From JANXLS01 sp035308565 (GTDB taxonomy: Bacteria > Planctomycetota > SZUA-567 > H5-PLA8): a stretch of 64,000 nt of DNA. Shown piece by piece: positions 8,531 through 15,826 of the stretch. Each line of letters begins with the position of its first letter. Positions within the stretch are counted from its first letter, which is position 1. The notes beneath the pieces are model-generated. The model was not told the origin of the DNA and made no database searches. It saw nothing but the letters and a program-made list of their open reading frames with translations. Where the stretch lies: assembly GCA_035308565.1 (NCBI GenBank), contig DATGGK010000056.1, positions 1 through 64,000 on the forward strand, given 5' to 3'. The translations under genes were made by a program, and so were the position numbers.

Positions 8531-8570
8531 AAGCGCACGCCGTCATAAGACGATTGCGACGAAATGCAAG

Positions 8571-8745
8571 GGGATCAGAGGTCAGGAGTCAGGCATCAGG
8601 GGTCAGAAGTCAGACGTCAGAAGCCAATAATCAGCGATCAGATTCAGAGAAAACAAAACCGCGCAGCGGCTTTTCGCCGCTGTTTCTGACTCCTGACCTC
8701 TGACCTCTGACCTCTGACCTCTGACCCCTGACCCCTGACCCCTCA
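8571..8745. repeat. Inverted TGACCTC/GAGGTCA heptad arrays around a palindromic core
   Basis: From 8571 to about 8620 the words are GGTCAGA/AGTCAGG. From 8685 to 8745 they are the complement (TGACCTC/TGACCCC), so the two halves could pair. Between them lies AAACCGCGCAGCGGCTTTTCGCCGCTGTTTC-like sequence that recurs at 50401-50440. The arrays fill the gap between the nuclease gene and the response regulator and include the regulator's stop codon. No promoter is evident. Confidence 0.85.
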
Positions 8746-9423
8746 GTTATCCTTCCGGTCCTCCAGCACATACCCGACGCCGCGGACCGTATGGATGAGT
8801 TTGTGATCGAAGGGGTCGTCCACCTTCGAGCGCAGGCGGCGCATGTGGACATCGACGATGTTGGTGCCGCAGTCGAAGTTCATGTCCCAGACCTGTTCGG
8901 CGATGAGTGTGCGCGAGAGCACTTCGCCGGCGCGGCGCGCCATCAACGACAGCAGCGCAAATTCCTTGGGCGTCAGTTCCATGCGGCGCGTGGCGCGGTG
9001 AGCTTTGTGGCGCACGAAATCGATTTCAAGATCGGCGATGCGCAGAATAGTGTCGGCGAGCGTTTTGCCGCGCCGCAGCAGCGAACGCACTCGCGCCAGC
9101 AGTTCGGAGAAGGCAAATGGCTTCACCAGATAGTCGTCGGCGCCCAGTTCGAGGCCTTTAACGCGATCATGCACCGCGTCGCGCGCGGTGAGTACCAGCA
9201 CCGGCGTGTTGACTTTCGACTCGCGCAGTTTCTGCAGGACGGTCCAGCCATCGAGGCCGGGCAGCATCACGTCGAGGATGATCAGATCATAATTGGTGGA
9301 AAGCGCTTGCGATAAACCGACCTGGCCGTCGTTGGCCACATCCACCACGTAGCCGTTTTCGCCGAGCCCCTTCTGCAGATACGCCGCAGCCTTGGCTTCG
9401 TCTTCCACCACGAGAAGTTTCAT
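8743..9423 (-). CDS. OmpR/PhoB-family response regulator (CusR/CopR-like)
   Basis: 226 residues from the ATG at 9423; the upstream in-frame ATG at 9441 would precede the receiver domain by only six residues. The receiver domain (1-115) begins MKLLVVEDEAKAA, has the phospho-acceptor Asp51 in LIILDVMLPG, and the conserved Lys in LVKPFAF near 100. A C-terminal winged helix (about 125-222) ends in DVHMRRLRSKVDDP and VRGVGYVLED, typical of OmpR-type DNA binding. Closest in style to heavy-metal regulators such as CusR, though the signal is unknown. No histidine kinase is adjacent: the repeat arrays follow it. GGAGAA upstream of the start is a reasonable ribosome binding site. Confidence 0.93.
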   Translation of the reverse strand: MKLLVVEDEAKAAAYLQKGLGENGYVVDVANDGQVGLSQALSTNYDLIILDVMLPGLDGWTVLQKLRESKVNTPVLVLTARDAVHDRVKGLELGADDYLVKPFAFSELLARVRSLLRRGKTLADTILRIADLEIDFVRHKAHRATRRMELTPKEFALLSLMARRAGEVLSRTLIAEQVWDMNFDCGTNIVDVHMRRLRSKVDDPFDHKLIHTVRGVGYVLEDRKDN

Positions 9424-9675
9424 GGAGTTCTCCCTGTGCATTAACGCAAAACTAAGATATTAGTGATTTCATAACACGAATGACAGACGGCTGCACGCGC
9501 AAAAACCGGATGAAAATATCTTCACGTTAGCGAGAATTAAGCGGCTGCGATGCTCTGATCGCGGCGCGAATCGTCGCGCGGCCTTCCGGCAAAATAGGCA
9601 GTCCTTTTTGCAATAAATATACGACCGAAGCGGTGCGCAAACATCGTGGCCGCGCAAAGCGCGCGACGCAATGGC

Positions 9676-9807
9676 TTATACCGCCTGATTTGCCGGCACG
9701 CCGCGCACTTCCGTATAGCCGCTGCGCTTGGACTTCGAACAGCCCGACATCATGAACAAACAAATGGTTACACCCAAAAGGGTCAACAAAATAGATCGTT
9801 TCCGCAC
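9676..9807 (-). CDS. Small lipoprotein (43 aa)
   Basis: GTG start at 9807 preceded by a GGGGGA motif; stop at 9676-9678. The protein begins with two basic residues, has a hydrophobic stretch (ILLTLLGVTICLFMM) and a lipobox MSGC, followed by a short hydrophilic tail (SKSKRSGYTEVRGVPANQAV). This is the form of very small outer- or inner-membrane lipoproteins; no family is recognised. It is oriented like the response regulator downstream, about 250 bp away, and could be part of its regulon, but nothing in the sequence shows this. Upstream to 10043 I see only an AT-rich gap with no gene. Confidence 0.6.
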   Translation of the reverse strand: MRKRSILLTLLGVTICLFMMSGCSKSKRSGYTEVRGVPANQAV

Positions 9808-10043
9808 GGCATCCCCCGCACTCAAAGTGGCACTCACGAATTGAGACAATTGAATTCACAGAGTTTAGCGCCTTTTTTCGCGGGTTCAAATAAATCCTTT
9901 TGTGATTTTTCAGCAATTGATACAGAAAAATCCAAAAAATCCGCTCGCCGAATTTGCGTTGAACCACACTAATCGGGTACTATGCACTACGCGCATAGTT
10001 AATCAATATTCGCCACAAGAATATTTTATCGGGGACTTTCCAC

Positions 10044-11570
10044 ATGGCAGTCACCTGGAATCTGGAGAATGCCGCGCATCTCCTGAAGCGTGCGGCATTT
10101 GGCGGATCGCTGAAAGATGTGCAGGCGTTCTTCAGCCGAAACAAAAGCGTCGATTCAGCGGTCAGCGAATTGTTGAGCTTCAAATCCGGTGGCCCCAAGC
10201 CGCCGTTCTCGAGCGACCCGCAGGACCTGCGCAAACTGCATCGCTTTACTTTCCAGCAAATCATTAACGCCAAAAAACCCGCCGATGCCTGCCGCGAAAA
10301 GCTCGTGCTGTTCTGGCATAACCACTTGGTCAGCGGCGTGTCGAAGCAGCAGGACGGCTTCGCGATGTCCGTTCAAAACGCGCTGTTCCGTTCGTTCGCA
10401 AAAGGCAATTTCAAGAGCCTCGTGCGCGCGTTCAATAAAGACGAGGCCAACCTCTTTTATCTGGACGGCATCACCAATCAAGCCACGTCGGAAACCGATA
10501 AAGACGTGCCGAAAGCCGAGCCGAACGAGAATTTCGGCCGCGAGGTCATGGAACTGTTCACGTTGGGCGTTTATCAGTTCGACGCCGATGCCGGCTTCGA
10601 CGATTCGCATCCGAATTATACCGAAAACGATGTCCACCAACTCGCGCGCGCGCTGACCGGATGGGTCAACGTCTCGAAAAAAGGCGTGGGCGAATGGAGC
10701 CAGGATTTGCCCTATTGGGACGGCGGGCGCTGCGACGACAACGGCGACGGCAAGCCCGATGACGTCACGATTTTCGGCGTGACCAACAACAATTTCCGCA
10801 TCGACGACGCCGTCGCCGGCACGCCGGACGACGTGCTGGGCCTGATTTTTTCGCAGCCGGATTTTGAAGGAAACACCCAGACGGCGATGTTTCTGGCGCG
10901 AAAATTCTGGACGGCGTACGTCTACGCGTGGCCTTCGCCCGGCCTCAAAAGCATCCTCGCGCCGCTGGCGCAGACATTTGTCGATGCCAAATTCGAGGTC
11001 GAACCGCTGCTGCGCGCGATTTTCACACACGACGAATTCTATAGCGATCAAGCCAAATCGAGGACCGTGAAAAACCCCGTCGAATACATCGCCGCGTCGA
11101 TGAAATTGCTGGGCATCAACACCGACGGCAAAAACGTCGGTGGCAGTCCGGAACTCGGCGACGCCGCGTCCGACATGGGCATGCGCCTGTTCGATCCGCC
11201 GAACGTCGCGGGATTCAAGGGCGGTTTGACTTGGATCAACAGCAGCACGCTGCTGGCGCGCCTCGATTTCGCGCGCAATCTCGCCGCGTCTGACAAAGGC
11301 AAGAACAGCTTCAAACTCGACGTGATCCCCGGCCTGCCTAAAAGCGCCGCCGCCGATCCGCAAGTAGTGGTGGACGCAATTCTCAGTTACCTCGGCCTCA
11401 ACAGCGGCCCGCTGGCGATCACCGCCGACGAACGCAACGAACTGCTGACGTACGCAACCTCAGGCGGCCCCACGCTGGACCTCTCGTCCACAACCACCGA
11501 CGATGCGCGAATCAAAGTGCGAGGCTTGTTGTCGTTAGCGATGCAAACGCCGGAATACATGATGCATTGA
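10044..11570 (+). CDS. DUF1800 domain-containing protein
   Basis: 508 residues, essentially all DUF1800: LLKRAAFGG near the start, LVLFWHNHLVSG (about 85-100), ENFGREVMELFTLGV (about 155), ARALTGW and PPNVAGFKGG (about 388). The family is abundant in Planctomycetota, Verrucomicrobiota and Bacteroidota and is nearly always paired with a DUF1501 gene, as here (12087). Its biochemical role is not established; export of the partner by Tat suggests a periplasmic or surface function. A calcium-binding-like stretch (DDNGDGKPDD) lies near residue 230. The pair is split by a four-helix-bundle gene with repeat-array borders. Confidence 0.9.
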   Translation: MAVTWNLENAAHLLKRAAFGGSLKDVQAFFSRNKSVDSAVSELLSFKSGGPKPPFSSDPQDLRKLHRFTFQQIINAKKPADACREKLVLFWHNHLVSGVSKQQDGFAMSVQNALFRSFAKGNFKSLVRAFNKDEANLFYLDGITNQATSETDKDVPKAEPNENFGREVMELFTLGVYQFDADAGFDDSHPNYTENDVHQLARALTGWVNVSKKGVGEWSQDLPYWDGGRCDDNGDGKPDDVTIFGVTNNNFRIDDAVAGTPDDVLGLIFSQPDFEGNTQTAMFLARKFWTAYVYAWPSPGLKSILAPLAQTFVDAKFEVEPLLRAIFTHDEFYSDQAKSRTVKNPVEYIAASMKLLGINTDGKNVGGSPELGDAASDMGMRLFDPPNVAGFKGGLTWINSSTLLARLDFARNLAASDKGKNSFKLDVIPGLPKSAAADPQVVVDAILSYLGLNSGPLAITADERNELLTYATSGGPTLDLSSTTTDDARIKVRGLLSLAMQTPEYMMH

Positions 11571-11613
11571 CGGAATGTGGAATGTGGAATGTGGAATGCG
11601 GAATTTGGAATGT
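11571..11613 (+). repeat. (GGAATGT)n array, left border of the S23 cassette
   Basis: About six tandem copies of the heptad GGAATGT with small changes begin right after the DUF1800 stop codon. The inverted form lies at 12046-12079, on the other side of the four-helix-bundle gene. Confidence 0.9.
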
Positions 11614-11638
11614 CTGACTCTTATCTAAAGGAGGGGCG

Positions 11639-12001
11639 ATGAACACGAGACCGCCGGCGCAAAGTTTTGAGGATTTGGATATTTGGAAATTAAGCCATCA
11701 GTTAGTCCTCAATGGCTATCGACTCACGGCGTCGTTTCCAAAACACGAACTCTATGGAGTCACATCTCAGTTACGACGCGCAATGGTATCGGTGCCATCG
11801 AACATTGCGGAAGGATTCAAGAGGAGAAGTAAGCCCGACAAAGTCCGATTCTTGAACATCGCGCAAGGTTCATTGGAAGAAACAAGATATCTGCTCATTC
11901 TTTCCCGCGACTTAGGCTACACCGCGACCACGTTGAAAGAGGACATAGACGTCATTGCTAAAAAGCTCGTAAATTACGCGCATTCGATCATGCCAATGTG
12001 A
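11639..12001 (+). CDS. Four helix bundle protein (S23/IVP family)
   Basis: 120 residues with the family signature: FEDLDIWKLSHQLVLNGYRL at the start, FPKHELYGVTSQLRRAMVSV in the middle, SNIAEGFKRRS and a helical end (SLEETRYLLILSRDLGY). S23 proteins were first found inside intervening sequences of 23S rRNA in Leptospira and Coxiella, and stand-alone copies are frequent in environmental bacteria; molecular role unknown. A strong ribosome binding site (AAAGGAGG) precedes the ATG. The gene sits between the usually adjacent DUF1800 and DUF1501 genes and is bracketed by inverted GGAATGT arrays, so it looks like an inserted unit. Confidence 0.88.
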   Translation: MNTRPPAQSFEDLDIWKLSHQLVLNGYRLTASFPKHELYGVTSQLRRAMVSVPSNIAEGFKRRSKPDKVRFLNIAQGSLEETRYLLILSRDLGYTATTLKEDIDVIAKKLVNYAHSIMPM

Positions 12002-12045
12002 ATGAGCAAGACACTCAAAGGAACCCTGACCGTCCGAGTTCATAA

Positions 12046-12079
12046 ATTCTGCATTCCACATTCCACCTTCTACATTCCG
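12046..12079 (-). repeat. ACATTCC array, inverted right border of the S23 cassette
   Basis: Reads GCATTCCACATTCCACC...ACATTCC, the complement of the array at 11571-11613. It ends just before the GAGG ribosome binding site of the DUF1501 gene. Confidence 0.88.
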
Positions 12080-12086
12080 AGGTTTT

Positions 12087-13622
12087 ATGAGCTGCAATCG
12101 TCGCGATTTCTTAAAAGGCATGGCCGCGTGTTTCGCCGGCGGCGTGATGGGCCGCGGCGGCGGCATCTTCAAACTGCGCGGTACGCACGTGAGTTTTTCC
12201 GCGGCGCCGCGCGGCATGCCGGGCGGAAATATCGTGGTTTTTGTGCAGCTCTCCGGCGGCAACGACGGCATCAACATGGTTTACCCGCTCAACGGAAAGC
12301 AGCGCAGCAACTACGAAATGGCGCGCCCGACGCTGGCGCTGCCCATCGACACAACCACCATGCAGCCATGGGTGGACGCAAAAATCGGCGGAACGGCGGT
12401 GCTCGACATCGGCCAGAATGTGGACGGCAATAATTACGCTTTCAACCCGGCGATGGGCGCATTGCATAATCTCTTCACGCAAGGCAAACTGGCCGTGCTG
12501 CCGGGCGTGCATTATCCGGCGGCGAATCACTCGCATTTCGAAAGCACCAACATTTACACCAGCGCCGATCCCAGCGGCAACAACGCGGACGGCTGGTTCG
12601 GCAAATTCCTGAACTTGGATTCCGGTTACAGCGCATCCGATGTGCCGACCGTGATCATGGGCGATTCACAATCGCCGCTCTTTACGCCGTCTGTGCCCGG
12701 CATTTTTACGTTCAGCAATTTGGACGCGCTGCAATTTCCCGCGAATGATGACGGGCAATTGAAGGCGATGATCTTCAACGATTATTGCGCCATGGCCAGC
12801 GGCCGCGACGGGAACGCGTTTCCGGAGATGGTAAAAATCGCGCAGACCGCGCACGCGACCGTGACGCATCTGACCGAATTCTACAATCCGGCGGGCGCCG
12901 ACGGAATGTTGATCCCCGCCAAAGTGCAGGCGCTGCTGCTCGACAAGGACGGCAACTACAGCCGCGACAACCCGCTGATTTATTCGTCGCCGCTGAACAC
13001 GGACGTGAATCCCGCCATTCAGGGCAACGATCTCGCCACCGATCTCAAACACGTCGCCGCGATCATCCGGGCCGATGTCGGCGCGCGTTTCTTCCACGTG
13101 ACCATCGGCGGATTCGACACGCATTCCGAACAGGAGAAGGGCCTGTATCATTCAAGCTTGCTGAATCAACTGAGCGAAGCACTGGCCGCATTCTACGCCG
13201 AGTTGGGCCAGGCCGTAACGTTGCCCGCCGCATTGACCGGCTATCAGACCGGCGATCTGACCAACAACGTGGCGCTGGTTTCGTTCTCCGAATTTGGCCG
13301 CACGATCACGCAGAACGCGACCGATCCCAACAAAGCCGGCACCGATCATGCCGCCAGCGCGCCGCAGTTGGTGCTGGGCGGAAAAGTGCTCGGCGGACAA
13401 TACGGCGTGTATCCGCAATTGGACGATCCGGGCGCCGAAGCGCAGGACGATTTGAAATTGACGACCGATTTCCGAGATGTGTTTGGTACGATGTTGGACA
13501 AGTGGCTGAATGTCCCGGTCGCCGATTTGGGTCCGGGCACGGGCAAGATTCTCACGCCCACGTCCGTCGCGGATCAAGACGGCAACAGCTACACCGCGTA
13601 CACGCCGTTGGGATTCCTGTAG
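12087..13622 (+). CDS. DUF1501 domain-containing protein, Tat-exported
   Basis: 511 residues. A twin-arginine signal (CNRRDFLKGMAACFAGG) opens the protein. The DUF1501 domain follows: VFVQLSGGNDGINMVYPL (about 50-66), HYPAANHSHFESTNIYTSA, FHVTIGGFDTHSEQEKG (about 335) and VSFSEFGRTITQNA (about 398). The fold is related to alkaline phosphatase/sulfatase-type proteins, but no reaction is established for the family. It forms the usual pair with the DUF1800 gene at 10044, separated here by the inserted S23 cassette. GAGG at 12078-12082 is the likely ribosome binding site. A long GC-rich palindrome follows the stop. Confidence 0.92.
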   Translation: MSCNRRDFLKGMAACFAGGVMGRGGGIFKLRGTHVSFSAAPRGMPGGNIVVFVQLSGGNDGINMVYPLNGKQRSNYEMARPTLALPIDTTTMQPWVDAKIGGTAVLDIGQNVDGNNYAFNPAMGALHNLFTQGKLAVLPGVHYPAANHSHFESTNIYTSADPSGNNADGWFGKFLNLDSGYSASDVPTVIMGDSQSPLFTPSVPGIFTFSNLDALQFPANDDGQLKAMIFNDYCAMASGRDGNAFPEMVKIAQTAHATVTHLTEFYNPAGADGMLIPAKVQALLLDKDGNYSRDNPLIYSSPLNTDVNPAIQGNDLATDLKHVAAIIRADVGARFFHVTIGGFDTHSEQEKGLYHSSLLNQLSEALAAFYAELGQAVTLPAALTGYQTGDLTNNVALVSFSEFGRTITQNATDPNKAGTDHAASAPQLVLGGKVLGGQYGVYPQLDDPGAEAQDDLKLTTDFRDVFGTMLDKWLNVPVADLGPGTGKILTPTSVADQDGNSYTAYTPLGFL

Positions 13623-13623
13623 A

Positions 13624-13700
13624 ACGGAGCGGCGGCACTCCTGCCGCCGAAAGTCAAGATTGAGATCAACGGCGGCAAGAGTGCCGCCGCTCCCTGTTTT
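13624..13700. repeat. GAGCGGCGGCACTCCTGCCGCC palindrome family
   Basis: Two inverted arms (GCGGCGGCACTCCTGCCGCC and GGCGGCAAGAGTGCCGCCGC) flank a short centre and could fold into a long hairpin. The same block occurs at 57663-57753. Position directly after the DUF1501 stop fits a REP-like element that may also end transcripts. Confidence 0.85.
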
Positions 13701-13816
13701 CTTGCAGCAAAATCCGCGCGGAATCGTCCCTCTTTATTAAGAGTTTGGCGCGGCGAGCCGGTGTATACACGTCCGCACATTAAATGACGCTCAACCCGTT
13801 TTTGGAGATCACATTC

Positions 13817-14173
13817 ATGAAGAAAGCTTGGATTGCTGTCTGTCTGCTCTTCGCGTTTGGCTGCAGCGTGAGCGCTTTGGGCGCCGACGACGCCAAGAAG
13901 GGCAAGAAGGACCCGCCCGCCGACGGTTCGACCATCACGATCACGGGAATGATGGCCGTCAAAGCCAAAGACGCCAAAGCCGACATCGTCTGTCGCATGA
14001 CCTCCGGCAACCAGAAGATGGACCCAGTCTACAACCTCGTCGCCACCGGCGAATTGGCAACCAAGATTCAATCCATGCGCGAAAACGGCGACCGCGTCAA
14101 AGTCACCGGCAAAGTCACGGGCGACAACATTGAAGTCGCATCGATTGAGCGAGTTGTCTACATGAAGAAATAA
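13817..14173 (+). CDS. Small secreted protein with a probable OB-like domain
   Basis: 118 residues from the ATG at 13817, which starts a signal peptide (KKAWIAVCLLFAFGC). A Lys-rich linker (DDAKKGKKDPPADG) is followed by about 80 residues of alternating strands (STITITGMMAVKAKDAKADI, then NGDRVKVTGKVTGDNIEV) similar in pattern to small bacterial OB-fold proteins. No named family is recognised. A Cys at the signal end (FGCSVSALGA) could be a lipobox variant, but the AFGC context is also compatible with ordinary signal peptidase I cleavage after LGA. A terminator hairpin follows at 14215. Confidence 0.65.
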   Translation: MKKAWIAVCLLFAFGCSVSALGADDAKKGKKDPPADGSTITITGMMAVKAKDAKADIVCRMTSGNQKMDPVYNLVATGELATKIQSMRENGDRVKVTGKVTGDNIEVASIERVVYMKK

Positions 14174-14177
14174 TCAA

Positions 14178-14199
14178 GAACCGCGACCGCAAGGGAGCG
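14178..14199. repeat. CCGCGACCGCAAGGGAGCG repeat, copy 1
   Basis: Shares CGCGACCGCAAGGGAGCG with 30759-30784, where it is read inside a membrane-protein gene, and with 58055-58077 after rpmB. Confidence 0.8.
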
Positions 14200-14214
14200 A
14201 GCATCTTCAACGAC

Positions 14215-14253
14215 AAAACGGGCTGAAGCGCCAAGGCGTCTTCAGCCCGTTTG
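14215..14253 (+). terminator. Hairpin terminator after the small secreted protein
   Basis: AAACGGGCTGAAG pairs with CTTCAGCCCGTTT around GCGCCAAGGCGT. The run of T after the stem is short, so strength is uncertain; the inverted symmetry would allow it to act in both directions. Confidence 0.7.
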
Positions 14254-14263
14254 CATTGTATAA

Positions 14264-14398
14264 CCGTAGAACGGAGCTCCGCTCGGTTCAGCACGAAATG
14301 TAGAAATGTAGAACGGAGCTCCGCTCCGTTCAGCACGAAAATAGAGCGAGGCGGCGAATTGTTGGGCGCGAAATTGAACGGAGCGGAGCTCCGTTCTA
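14264..14398. repeat. GAACGGAGCTCCGCTCCGTTC palindromes (three copies)
   Basis: Three copies of the self-complementary block GAACGGAGCTCCGCTCCGTTC, two direct and one inverted, are joined by short GC-rich linkers. The same family lies at 60766-60836. The inverted copy overlaps the stop codon of the 31-aa gene on the minus strand. Confidence 0.85.
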
Positions 14399-14491
14399 CG
14401 CTACCTTCTTCACCGCTTCGCGCCGTTTCGCGCGGTGCTCCGCGCGGCGCGCTTTCTTGCGTTCCCAACCCGTGTGCTTCTTCTGTGCCAT
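14396..14491 (-). CDS. Very small, highly basic protein (31 aa)
   Basis: ATG at 14491, preceded by AGAAAGGATAA, a plausible ribosome binding site; TAG stop at 14396. The product (MAQKKHTGWERKKARRAEHR, then AKRREAVKKVA) contains about half Lys/Arg. Such composition is typical of small ribosome- or RNA-associated proteins, but no family is recognised. The gene is divergent from the HTH gene at 14595. The stop lies in a repeat palindrome, so the C-terminus may have been set by the repeat. It could be a chance frame; the ribosome binding site and the composition argue for a gene. Confidence 0.45.
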   Translation of the reverse strand: MAQKKHTGWERKKARRAEHRAKRREAVKKVA

Positions 14492-14594
14492 GTCGCATTA
14501 TCCTTTCTAATCGAAATTGAAGCGCGAGTTTCTACCAGAAACGGGTCGCGATTAACAGTACAATCGGCGCAATTTTGACGATGAAGAACACGAC

Positions 14595-14957
14595 ATGGCC
14601 CAATCCCGCGATTATCCTGAAGTCATGACCATCGAACAGGTCGCCGAATACTTGCAGTTGCATCCGCAGGTCGTCTACCGGCACGTGCGCGCGGGAACGC
14701 TGCCGGTCAGCCGCATCGGCCGAACGATCCGCTTCAAAAAATCGGTGCTCGACGCCTTTCTCGAAAGCGGCGCGTGGTCGTCGGCGGGAAAATTCATCGA
14801 TTTCGCAAACCGCAAGAACGCCGACAAGACAGATGTGAAACCACCAGCCACGCTCACACCGCCATCGCCGCCGCATCTTCCGGCGATTGAACCAAAGCAA
14901 ACCGCCGATCCAAAAACCCCGCGCCGTCCCACGCGTTTTTCGGCGGACATCGATTGA
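14595..14957 (+). CDS. Excisionase-type helix-turn-helix protein
   Basis: 120 residues. The first 60 form a MerR/excisionase-like winged helix (HTH_17): VMTIEQVAEYLQLHPQVVYR, then HVRAGTLPVSRIGRTIRFKK and SVLDAFLES. The remaining half is Pro/Thr-rich and probably disordered (ATLTPPSPPHLPAIEPK). Domains of this type bind DNA in phage and transposon excision control and also in chromosomal regulators. No integrase is nearby. It is 50 bp upstream of the EutN-like gene on the same strand, so the two may be cotranscribed. Confidence 0.8.
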   Translation: MAQSRDYPEVMTIEQVAEYLQLHPQVVYRHVRAGTLPVSRIGRTIRFKKSVLDAFLESGAWSSAGKFIDFANRKNADKTDVKPPATLTPPSPPHLPAIEPKQTADPKTPRRPTRFSADID

Positions 14958-15008
14958 CCGACAGCGCCGCGCACGTCAGTAAGCGGCATTTTTTGGAGGA
15001 CTTAAATC

Positions 15009-15293
15009 ATGCTCCTGGCCCGCATCGTCGGAAACGTCACCGCCACGCGCAAAGCCGAACGCCTCGACGGCATGCGCTTTCTGCTCGCGCGCCCCTACGC
15101 GCAACCCGGCGTCGCGCCCACCGCGGGCCTGCTCGTCGCCGCCGACACACTCGGCGCCGGCCCCGGTGAAGATGTGCTGCTGGCGACTGGCCGCGCTGCG
15201 CGCATTGCCGTCGGCGCCGCGGACGAAGCCCCGATCGATGCGGCGGTGATGGCGATTGTGGATGGGATGGAGGTGGATAAGAAGGCGGGGTGA
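15009..15293 (+). CDS. EutN/CcmL-family microcompartment vertex protein
   Basis: 94 residues. The N-terminus MLLARIVGNVTATRKAERLD, the central VAADTLGAGPGEDVLLATG and the end APIDAAVMAIVDGMEV follow the BMC-P family (EutN, CcmL, PduN), whose pentamers cap the vertices of bacterial microcompartments. The ribosome binding site GGAGGA lies 8-9 bp before the ATG. No BMC-H hexamer gene, aldehyde dehydrogenase or other core enzyme occurs in the window. Planctomycetes and Verrucomicrobia use microcompartments for L-fucose/L-rhamnose breakdown and carry several EutN-type paralogues, so this may be an outlying copy. A non-compartment role is also possible. Confidence 0.88.
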   Translation: MLLARIVGNVTATRKAERLDGMRFLLARPYAQPGVAPTAGLLVAADTLGAGPGEDVLLATGRAARIAVGAADEAPIDAAVMAIVDGMEVDKKAG

Positions 15294-15337
15294 GAAATGT
15301 GACATTCCTGCCGATTTGAAAACCGGAGTTAATATCA

Positions 15338-15826
15338 ATGCTCGCAGAACCATTAAACAACGCGCAGCTAAAGGAAGTTCTTATCAGGGCACTTGCTGCC
15401 GTAAAGGTGCGCTACTCAATACACGCAGAACGGGAAATGCAAAAGGATTGGGTGCAGCACCGGACTTGCAGTTGCCCTCTCCCTTCGGGAGAGGGCCGAC
15501 GCATGTACTCATGCGCGGGGTGAGGGGAATTCGGCGCTCGAATAAGATTCCCGCGCTTCCCCTCACCCCGCGAGCGAGTACGCTCATTCCCCCTCTCCCC
15601 GTGGGAGAGGGGGAATGAGCCGCAACTCCGGTGATGCACCCAAAAGGATTTGCTTACAAGAACTGATGTAGAGTATGTACTTCGCGCCGGTAGAATGTAC
15701 GAGCCGGCAGAGATGGAGAACGGAACATGGCGTTATCGGATTCGAAATCAGCGGATCGTGGTCGTGGCGGCGCTGCGATCCGAAACGGAGGCGACCGTCG
15801 TAACGGCGTGGAGGCTACGCAGATGA
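15338..15826 (+). pseudogene. DUF4258-family toxin gene interrupted by a MITE
   Basis: Codons at 15338-15449 encode a start and VRYSIHAEREMQKD. After the insert, 15651-15826 encodes TRTDVEYVLRAGRMYEPAE, then GTWRYRIRNQRIVVV and VVTAWRLRR. Joining the two parts without the 192-bp element and one 9-bp duplication restores a single 95-residue frame. It has the DUF4258 pattern of His-Ala-xx-xM followed by a strand-rich half, which is the toxin partner of MqsA/YgiT-type antitoxins. In the present sequence the frame stops inside the insert at 15521-15523, so the toxin is inactive. The stop overlaps the antitoxin start (ATGA). Confidence 0.85.
15450..15641. mobile_element. 192-bp MITE built from two inverted REP-like palindromes
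   Basis: Ends GGGTGCAGCACCGGACTTGC and, inverted, GGGTGCATCACCGGAGTTGC match at 18 of 20 positions. A perfect 9-bp duplication AAAAGGATT flanks the element (15441-15449 and 15642-15650). Inside are two oppositely oriented copies of the CCCTCTCCC...GGGAGAGGG / GCGGGGTGAGGGG core that also occurs alone at 5579-5641 and 46340-46402. There is no coding capacity, so movement must depend on a transposase encoded elsewhere. A 9-bp duplication differs from the 8 bp of the nearby IS66 element, whose ends are also unrelated. Confidence 0.9.

Noticed and set aside
6431..8548. Long plus-strand open frame (705 codons) opposite the nuclease gene
   Set aside because: Arg- and Ala-rich product without domains; it is the antisense shadow of a GC-rich gene with conserved motifs on the other strand.
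9646..9972. Plus-strand open frame of 108 codons
   Set aside because: Antisense to the lipoprotein gene, no ribosome binding site, composition not protein-like.
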